Positions 55,571 through 64,000 of a stretch of 64,000 bases of DNA are shown piece after piece. Each line of letters begins with the position of its first letter. Positions within the stretch are counted from its first letter, which is position 1. The notes below the pieces were generated by a model. It made no database searches, was not told the DNA's origin, and saw only the letters and a list, made by a program, of their open reading frames with translations. The translations under genes were made by a program, and so were the position numbers. The DNA is from Siphonodentalium dalli (Eukaryota > Mollusca > Scaphopoda > Gadilida > Siphonodentaliidae). The stretch is taken from the NCBI GenBank assembly GCA_032622095.1, contig CP136068.1:493607-557606 (forward strand), in the 5' to 3' direction.

Positions 55571-56705
55571 ATGTATGTGGTGGGGATACCTATAGATGTG
55601 TGTGGTGGCGATACCTATAGATGTGTGTGGCGGGGATACCTATAGATGTGTGTGGTGGGGATACCTATATATGTATGTGGTGGGGATACATATATATGTG
55701 TGTGGTGAGGATACCTATAGATGTGTGTGGTGGTGATACCTATATCTGTGTATGGTGGGGATACCTATATATGTATGTGGTGGTGATACCTATATATGTA
55801 TGTGGTGGGGATACCTATATATGTGTGTGGTGGTGATACCTACAGATGTGTGTGGTGGGGATACCTATATATGTGTGTGGTGAGGATACCTATATATGTA
55901 TGTGGTGGGGATACCTATAGATGTATGTGGTGGGGATACTTATATATGTATGTGGTGGGGATACATATATATGTGTGTGGTGGGGATACCTATAGATGTA
56001 TGTGGTGGGGATACCTATATATTTATGTGGTGGGGATACCTATAGATGTATGTGGTGGGGATACCTATATATGTATTTGGTGGGGATACATATATGTGTG
56101 TGTGGTGGGGATACCTATAGATGTATGTGGTGGGGATACCTATATATGTGTGTGGTGGGGATACATATAGATGTATGTGGTGGGATACCTATATATGTAT
56201 GTGGTGGGGAAACCTATATATGTATGTGGTGGGGATACCTATATATGTTTGTGGTGGGGATACCTAAAGATGTATGTGGTGGGGATACCTATATTTGCAT
56301 GTGGTGGGGATACCTATAGATGTATGTGGTAGTGATACCTATATATGTATGTGGTGGGGATACCTATAGATGTGTGGTGGGGATACCTATAGATGTATGT
56401 GGTGGGGATACCTATAGATGTGTGTGGCGGGGATACATATATATGTGTGTGGCGGGGATACCTATATATGTGTGTGGTGGGGATACCTATATATGTGTGT
56501 GGTGGGGATACCTATATATGTATGTGGTGGGGATACCTATATATGTGTGTCGTGGGGATACCTATATATGTATGTGGTGGGGATACCTATATATGTATGT
56601 GGCGGGGATACCTATATACGTGTGTGGTGGGGATACCTATATATGTATGTGGTGGGAATACCTATATATGTATGTGGTGGGGATACCTATATACGTGTGT
56701 GGTGG
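55561..56705 (+). repeat. 1,145-bp tandem duplication, right copy; start of 10.56-kb superunit copy 2
   Basis: This copy matches 54,416 onward at offset 1145 bp and 45,000 onward at offset 10,561 bp. From about 56.45 kb only the second match continues, so this is where the large superunit restarts. Confidence 0.75.
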
Positions 56706-56989
56706 GGAGACCTATATATGTATGTGGTGGGGAGACCTATATATGTATGTGGTGGGGATACCTATAGATGTATGTGGTGGGGATACCTATATATGTATGT
56801 GGTGTTGATACCTATAGATGTATGTGGTGGTGATACCTATATATGAATGTGGTGGTGATACCTATATATGTATGTGGTGGGGATACCTATATATGTGTGT
56901 GGTGGGGATATATATAGATGTTTGTGGCGGGGAGACCTATATATGTATGTGGTGGGGATACCTAAATATGTGTGTGGTGGGAATATCTA

Positions 56990-59415
56990 TATATGTATGC
57001 GGTGGGGATACCTATATATGTATGTGGTGGGGATACCTATATATGTATGTGGCGGGGATACCTATAGATGTGTGTGGTGGGGATACCTATATATGTATAT
57101 GGCGGGATGCCTATAGATGTATGTGGTGGGGACACCTATATATGTATGTGGTGGGGATACCTATATATGTGTGTGGCGGGGATACATATATATGTGTGTG
57201 GTGGGGATACTTATATATGTGTGTGGTGGGGATACCTATAGAGGTATGTGGTGGGGAGACCTATATATGTATGTGGCGGGGATAACTATATATGTATGTG
57301 GTGGGGATACCTATATATGTGTGTGGTGGTGATACCTATATATGTATGTGGTGGTGATACCTATATATGTATGTGGTGGTGATACCTATATATGTATGTG
57401 GTGGGGATACCTATAGATGTGTGTGGCGGGGATAGCTATATATGTATGTGGTGGTGACACCTATATATGTATGTGGTGGGGATACCTATAGATGTGTGTG
57501 GTGGCGATACCTATAGATGTGTGTGGCGGGGATACCTATAGATGTGTGTGGTGGGGATACCTATATATGTATGTGGTGGGGATACATATATATGTGTGTG
57601 GTGAGGATACCTATAGATGTGTGTGGTGGTGATACCTATATCTGTGTGTGGTGGGGATACCTATATATGTATGTGGTGGAGATACCTATATATGTATGTG
57701 GCGGGGATACCTATATATTTGTGTGGTGGTGATACCTACAGATGTGTGTGGTGGGGATACCTATATATGTGTGTGGTGAGGATACCTATATATGTGTGTG
57801 GTGGGGATACCTATAGATGTGTGTGGTGGGGATACCTATAGATGTGTGTGGTGGGGATACCTATAGATGTGTGTGGTGGGGATACCTATATATGTGTGTG
57901 GTGTGGATACCTATAGATGTGTGTGGTGGGGATACCTATATATGTGTGTGGTGGGGATACCTATATATGTGTGCGGTGGGGATACCTATAGATGTGTGTG
58001 GTGAGGATACCTATATATGTATGTGGTGGTGATACCTATATATGTATGTGGTGGGGATACCTATATATGTATGTGGTGGGGATACCTATATATGTATGTG
58101 GTGGGGATACCTATATATGTGTGTGGTGGGGATACCTATATATGTGTGTGGTGGGGATACCTATATATGTGTGTGGTGGGGATACCTATATATGTGTGTG
58201 GTGGGGATACCTATAGATGTGTGTGGTGGGGATACCTATAGATTTGTGTGGTGGGGATACCTATATATGTGTGTGGTGGGGATACCTATATATGTGTGTG
58301 GTAAGGATACCTATATATGTGTGTGGTGGGGATACCTATATATCTATGTGGCGAGGATACATATATATGTATGTGGTGGGGATACCTATATATGTGTGTG
58401 GCGGTGATACCTATATATGTATGTGGTGGGGATACCTATAGATGTGTGTGGTGGGGATACCTATATATGTGTGTGGTGGGGATACCTATAGATGTGTGTG
58501 GTGGGGATACCTATATATGTATGTGGTGGGGATACCTATATATGTGTGTGGTGGTGATACCTATATATGTATGTGGTGGGGATACCTATAGATGTGTGTG
58601 GTGGGGATACCTATATATGTGTGTGGTGGGGATACCTATATATGTATGTGGTGGGGATACCTATATATGTATGTGGTGGGAATACCTATATATGTATGCG
58701 GTGGGGATACCTATATATTTGTGTGGTGTGGATAACTATAGATGTGTGTGGTGGGGATACCTATAGATGTATGTGGTGGGGAGACCTATATATGTATGTG
58801 GTGGGGAGACATATATATGTGTGTGGTGAGGATACCTATATATGTGTGTAGTGGGGATACCTATATATGTGTGTGGTGGGGATACCTATATATGTATGTG
58901 GCGGAGCTACCTATATATGTATGTGGTGGGGATACCTATATATGTATGTGGTGGGGATACCTATAGATGTGTGTGGTGGGGATACATATAGATGTGTGTG
59001 GTGGGGATACCTATATATATGTGTGGTGGGGATACCTATAGATGTGAGTGGTGGTGATACCTATATATGTGTGTGGTGGGGATACCTATATATGTATGTG
59101 GTGGGGATACCTATATATGTGTGTGGTGGTGATACCTATAGATGTGTGTGGTGGGGATACCTATAGATGTGTGTGGTGGGGTAACCTATATATGTGTGTG
59201 GTGGGGATACATATATATATGTGTGGTGGGGATACCTATAGATGTGTGTGGTGGGGATACCTAAATATGTGTGTGGTGGGGATACCTATATATGTGTGTG
59301 GTGGGGATACCTATAGATGTGTGTGGTGAGGATACCTATATATGTATATGGTGGTGATACCTATATATGTATGTGGTGGGGATACCTATATATGTATGTG
59401 GTGGGGATACCTATA
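56990..59415 (+). repeat. 2,425-bp HOR copy, left
   Basis: Points 57117, 57517, 57992, 58217, 58567, 58742, 58867 and 59048 match points 2425 bp downstream (59542, 59942, 60417, 60642, 60992, 61167, 61292 and 61473). The left edge is a GTATGCGGTGGGG unit (56995), whose counterpart lies at 59419. Confidence 0.85.
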
Positions 59416-61660
59416 TATGTATGCGGTGGGGATACCTATATATGTATGTGGTGGGGATACCTATATATGTATGTGGCGGGGATACCTATAGGTGTGTGTG
59501 GTGGGGATACCTATATATGTATATGGCGGGGATGCCTATAGATGTATGTGGTGGGGACACCTATATATGTATGTGGTGGGGATACCTATATATGTGTGTG
59601 GCGGGGATACATATATATGTGTGTGGTGGGGATACTTATATATGTGTGTGGTGGGGATACCTATAGAGGTATGTGGTGGGGAGACCTATATATGTATGTG
59701 GCGGGGATAACTATATATGTATGTGGTGGGGATACCTATATATGTGTGTGGTGGTGATACCTATATATGTATGTGGTGGGGATACCTATATATGTATGTG
59801 GTGGTGATACCTATATATGTATGTGGTGGGGATACCTATAGATGTGTGTGGCGGGGATAGCTATAGATGTATGTGGTGGTGACACCTATATATGTATGTG
59901 GTGGGGATACCTGTAGATGTGTGTGGTGGCGATACCTATAGATGTGTGTGGCGGGGATACCTATAGATGTGTGTGGTGGGGATACCTATATATGTATGTG
60001 GTGGGGATACATATATATGTGTGTGGTGAGGATACCTATAGATGTGTGTGGTGGTGATACCTATATCTGTGTGTGGTGGGGATACCTATATATGTATGTG
60101 GTGGTGATACCTATATATGTATGTGGCGGGGATACCTATATATTTGTGTGGTGGTGATACCTACAGATGTGTGTGGTGGGGATACCTATATATGTGTGTG
60201 GTGAGGATACCTATATATGTGTGTGGTGGGGATACCTATAGATGTGTGTGGTGGGGATACCTATAGATGTGTGTGGTGGGGATACCTATAGATGTGTGTG
60301 GTGGGGATACATATATATGTGTGTGGTGGGGATACCTATAGATGTGTGTGGTGGGGATACCTATATATGTGTGTGGTGGGGATACCTATATATGTGTGCG
60401 GTGGGGATACCTATAGATGTGTGTGGTGAGGATACCTATATATGTATGTGGTGGTGATACCTATATATGTATGTGGTGGGGATACCTATATATGTATGTG
60501 GTGGGGATACCTATATATGTATGTGGTGGGGATACCTATATATGTGTGTGGTGGGGATACCTATATATGTGTGTGGTGGGGATACCTATATATGTGTGTG
60601 GTGGGGATACCTATATATGTGTGTGGTGGGGATACCTATAGATGTGTGTGGTGGGGATACCTATAGATTTGTGTGGTGGGGATACCTATATATGTGTGTG
60701 GTGGGGATACCTATATATGTGTGTGGTAAGGATACCTATATATGTGTGTGGTGGGGATACCTATATATCTATGTGGCGAGGATACATATATATGTATGTG
60801 GTGGGGATACCTATATATGTGTGTGGCGGTGATACCTATATATGTATGTGGTGGGGATACCTATAGATGTGTGTGGTGGGGATACCTATATATGTGTGTG
60901 GTGGGGATACCTATAGATGTGTGTGGTGGGGATACCTATATATGTATGTGGTGGGGATACCTATATATGTGTGTGGTGGTGATACCTATATATGTATGTG
61001 GTGGGGATACCTATAGATGTGTGTGGTGGGGATACCTATATATGTGTGTGGTGGGGATACCTATATATGTATGTGGTGGGGATACCTATATATGTATGTG
61101 GTGGGAATACCTATATATGTATGTGGTGGGGATACCTATATATTTGTGTGGTGTGGATAACTATAGATGTGTGTGGTGGGGATACCTATAGATGTATGTG
61201 GTGGGGAGACCTATATATGTATGTGGTGGGGAGACATATATATGTGTGTGGTGAGGATACCTATATATGTGTGTAGTGGGGATACCTATATATGTGTGTG
61301 GTGGGGATACCTATATATGTATGTGGCGGAGCTACCTATATATGTATGTGGTGGGGATACCTATATATGTATGTGGTGGGGATACCTATAGATGTGTGTG
61401 GTGGGGATACATATAGATGTGTGTGGTGGGGATACCTATATATGTGTGTGGTGGGGATACCTATAGATGTGAGTGGTGGTGATACCTATATATGTGTGTG
61501 GTGGGGATACCTATATATGTATGTGGTGGGGATACCTATATATGTGTGTGGTGGGGATACCTATAGATGTGTGTGGTGGGGATACCTATAGATGTGTGTG
61601 GTGGGGATACCTATATATATGTGTGGTGGGGATACATATATATATGTGTGGTGGGGATAC
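59416..61660 (+). repeat. 2,425-bp HOR copy, right
   Basis: This is the partner of the preceding block at offset 2425 bp, with isolated substitutions only (for example CCTGTAGATG near 59910). It is cut short near 61.66 kb by the 725 bp duplication. Confidence 0.85.
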
Positions 61661-62390
61661 CTATATATGTATGTGGTGGGGATACCTATATATGTGTGTG
61701 GTGGTGATACCTATATATGTATGTGGTGGGGATACCTATAGATGTGTATGGTGGGGATACCTATATATGTGTGTGGTGGGGATACCTATATATGTATGTG
61801 GTGGGGATACCTATATATGTATGTGGTGGGAATACCTATATATGTATGTGGTGGGGATACCTATATATTTGTGTGGTGTGGATAACTATAGATGTGTGTG
61901 GTGGGGATACCTATAGATGTATGTGGTGGGGAGACCTATATATGTATGTGGTGGGGAGACATATATATGTGTGTGGTGAGGATACCTATATATGTGTGTG
62001 GTGGGGATACCTATATATGTGTGTGGTGGGGATACCTATATATGTATGTTGCGGAGCTACCTATATATGTATGTGGTGGGGATACCTATATATGTATGTG
62101 GTGGGGATACCTATAGATGTGTGTGGTGGGGATACATATAGATGTGTGTGGTGGGGATACCTATATATGTGTGTGGTGGGGATACCTATATATGTGAGTG
62201 GTGGTGATACCTATATATGTGTGTGGTGGGGATACCTATATATGTATGTGGTGGGGATACCTATATATGTGTGTGGTGGGGATACCTATAGATGTGTGTG
62301 GTGGGGATACCTATAGATGTGTGTGGTGGGGATACCTATATATGTGTGTGGTGGGGATACATATATATATGTGTGGTGGGGATACCTATA
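61661..62390 (+). repeat. 725-bp tandem duplication (copy of 60,936-61,660)
   Basis: Points 60992, 61167 and 61473 recur exactly 725 bp downstream (61717, 61892 and 62198), including the GGAGCTACC unit (61328 and 62053). The copy has a private TGTTGCGGAGC change near 62048. Confidence 0.85.
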
Positions 62391-62639
62391 GATGTGTGTG
62401 GTGGGGATACCTAAATATGTGTGTGGTGGGGATACCTATATATGTGTGTGGTGGGATACCTATAGATGTGTGTGGTGAGGATACCTATATATGTATATGG
62501 TGGTGATACCTATATATGTATGTGGTGGGGATACCTATATATGTATGTGGTGGGGATACCTATATATGTATGCGGTGGGGATACCTATATATGTATGTGG
62601 TGGGGATACCTATATATGTATGTGGCGGGGATACCTATA

Positions 62640-64000
62640 GATGTGTGTGGTGGGGATACCTAAATATGTGTGTGGTGGGGATACCTATATATGTGTGTGG
62701 TGAGGATACCTATATATGTGTGTGGTGGGGATACCTATAGATGTGTGTGGTGGGGATACCTATAGATGTGTGTGGTGGGGATACCTATAGATGTGTGTTG
62801 TGGGGATACATATATATGTGTGTGGTGGGGATACCTATAGATGTGTGTGGTGGGGATACCTATATATGTGTGTGGTGGGGATACCTATATATGTGTGCGG
62901 TGGGGATACCTATAGATGTGTGTGGTGAGGATACCTATATATGTATGTGGTGGTGATACCTATATATGTATGTGGTGGGGATACCTATATATGTATGTGG
63001 TGGGGATACCTATATATGTATGTGGTGGGGATACCTATATATGTGTGTGGTGGGGATACCTATATATGTGTGTGGTGGGGATACCTATATATGTGTGTGG
63101 TGGGGATACCTATATATGTGTGTGGTGGGGATACCTATAGATGTGTGTGGTGGGGATACCTATAGATTTGTGTGGTGGGGATACCTATATATGTGTGTGG
63201 TGGGGATACCTATATATGTGTGTGGTAAGGATACCTATATATGTGTGTGGTGGGGATACCTATATATCTATGTGGCGAGGATACATATATATGTATGTGG
63301 TGGGGATACCTATATATGTGTGTGGCGGTGATACCTATATATGTATGTGGTGGGGATACCTATAGATGTGTGTGGTGGGGATACCTATATATGTGTGTGG
63401 TGGGGATACCTATAGATGTGTGTGGTGGGGATACCTATATATGTATGTGGTGGGGATACCTATATATGTGTGTGGTGGTGATACCTATATATGTATGTGG
63501 TGGGGATACCTATAGATGTGTGTGGTGGGGATACCTATATATGTGTGTGGTGGGGATACCTATATATGTATGTGGTGGGATACCTATATATGTATGTGGT
63601 GGGAATACCTATATATGTATGTGGTGGGGATACCTATATATTTGTGTGGTGTGGATAACTATAGATGTGTGTGGTGGGGATACCTATAGATGTATGTGGT
63701 GGGGAGACATATATATGTATGTGGTGGGGAGACATATATATGTGTGTGGTGAGGATACCTATATATGTGTGTAGTGGGGATACCTATATATGTGTGTGGT
63801 GGGGATACCTATATATGTATGTGGCGGAGCTACCTATATATGTATGTGGTGGGGATACCTATATATGTATGTGGTGGGGATACCTATAGATGTGTGTGGT
63901 GGGGATACATATAGATGTGTGTGGTGGGGATACCTATATATGTGTGTGGTGGGGATACCTATAGATGTGAGTGGTGGTGATACCTATATATGTGTGTGGT
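62640..64000 (+). repeat. Next HOR copy at 2,499-bp offset, running off the window
   Basis: Points 62741, 62916, 62941 and 63141 match 60242, 60417, 60442 and 60642 at offset 2499 bp (2498 after a one-base loss near 63568). A two- to three-unit block at 63.57-63.6 kb differs in length from its relative. The copy is still incomplete at the right edge of the window. Confidence 0.85.

Larger units (their letters stand above)
1..64000 (+). repeat. 25-bp satellite/minisatellite array filling the whole window
   Basis: Head-to-tail copies of a 25 bp unit run from the first to the last base with no unique insert. The commonest unit is GTATGTGGTGGGG followed directly by ATACCTATATAT (8 G, 2 C, 6 A, 9 T; 40% GC). 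All copies face the same way. At 25 bp per unit the window holds about 2,560 copies. Units of other lengths are rare and come from small indels. Both edges of the window lie inside the array, so its true length is greater than 64 kb. The unit does not match the length of well-known satellites such as 171 bp alpha or 42 bp human satellite I, and I do not recognise the family. No transposon, telomere (TTAGGG-type) or gene sequence interrupts it. Nothing in the sequence shows a function; a structural or heterochromatic role is inference. Confidence 0.98.
45000..64000 (+). repeat. Region C: GTGTG-rich, deeply nested HOR part of the array
   Basis: Units with G at position 3 (GTGTGTGG) become as common as or commoner than GTATGTGG. 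Region-specific landmarks are TATATCTGTGTGTGG (near 45180, 47077, 50526, 54596, 57648 and 60062; a TATATCTGTGTATGG form near 55740), GTGTGCGGTGGGG (47408, 51428, 57970, 60395 and 62892), TATATCTATGTGGC (47778, 51798, 58338, 60763 and 63262), GTGTGTAGTGG (48283, 52303, 58850, 61270 and 63768) and GGCGGAGCTACC (48341, 52361, 58901, 61326 and 63823; TGCGGAGC at 62051). Confidence 0.75.

Noticed and set aside
1-64000. CRISPR array
   Set aside because: The repeats are directly adjacent with no unique spacers, and there are no cas genes or leader.
1-64000. Telomeric or telomere-associated repeat
   Set aside because: The G-rich strand suggested it, but there are no TTAGGG, TTTAGGG or TG1-3-type runs, and the unit contains a full AT-rich half.
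1-64000. G-quadruplex array
   Set aside because: Only one GGGG run occurs per 25 bp, so loops between runs would be about 21 nt, far longer than typical stable quadruplexes. GGTGGGG alone cannot form one. Weak or intermolecular forms cannot be excluded.
1-64000. TATA-box promoters at each CTATATATG
   Set aside because: The motif occurs in nearly every unit as part of the repeat, and there is no gene or other promoter element to support any single one.
1-64000. PRDM9 recombination motif (CCNCCNTNNCCNC) on the C-rich strand
   Set aside because: The C-rich strand reads CCCCACCACATAC. No register of the common unit fits the motif, because A or C falls where C or T is required.

Overview
The whole 64 kb window is one uninterrupted, head-to-tail tandem satellite (or giant minisatellite) with a basic unit of 25 bp. 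Read on the + strand, the commonest unit is GTATGTGGTGGGG followed directly by ATACCTATATAT. I found no unique sequence, protein-coding gene, RNA gene, transposon, telomere repeat or CRISPR array. Every long open frame is a by-product of the repeat: 25 is 1 modulo 3, and the common unit has no stop codon on the + strand. An array this long, with nested higher-order repeats (HORs), points to a eukaryotic chromosome (heterochromatin, subtelomere or a large VNTR) resolved by long reads. The few CpGs, mostly seen as variants of TpG positions, would fit a CpG-methylating genome. I do not recognise the family and cannot name the organism.

The units differ at a few recurrent positions. Numbering the unit from the G of GTATG, these are A3 to G (GTATG/GTGTG), T9 to C (GGTGG/GGCGG), G11 to A (GTGAGG), G12 to T (GGTGAT), T15 to G (GGGGAGACC), C18 to A (TACATA) and T23 to G (CTATAGATG). 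Strings of variant units act as barcodes, so larger copies can be traced by equal coordinate offsets.

Region A (about 1-27,936) is rich in GTATG units. It holds a 2.8 kb tandem duplication (1-5.66 kb), HOR copies of about 1.5-1.7 kb (4.6-7.8 kb), a 1,766 bp tandem duplication (8.5-12.0 kb), an approximately 8.8 kb superunit copied from 6.1 kb to 15.0 kb, and a 5.5 kb tandem duplication (17.85-28.8 kb). A landmark GTTGTGTGGATACCAATAG recurs at intervals of mostly 1.8-1.9 kb.

Region B (about 27,937-45,000) starts with a 2,274 bp tandem duplication that extends back slightly into the end of the 5.5 kb copy. It carries tracts with a strict three-unit (75 bp) sub-period marked by GGCGGTGAAACA and GTATGGAGGGG, and HOR copies spaced 1,344-1,345 bp.

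Region C (about 45,000-64,000) is rich in GTGTG units and is the most deeply nested. A 10,561 bp offset relates 45.0-48.85 kb to 55.56-59.4 kb. Inside it lies a 4.0-4.2 kb tandem duplication, within which a 150 bp six-unit block is present twice in one copy and three times in the other. The right end consists of copies 2,425, 725 and 2,499 bp apart.

There are no genes here to work together. The interest lies in the layered history of unequal exchange, the G-rich/C-poor strand asymmetry, and two stretches with many one-base indels that may be assembly consensus errors. Boundaries were read by eye from shared variants and are good to roughly one or a few units unless exact spacings are quoted.
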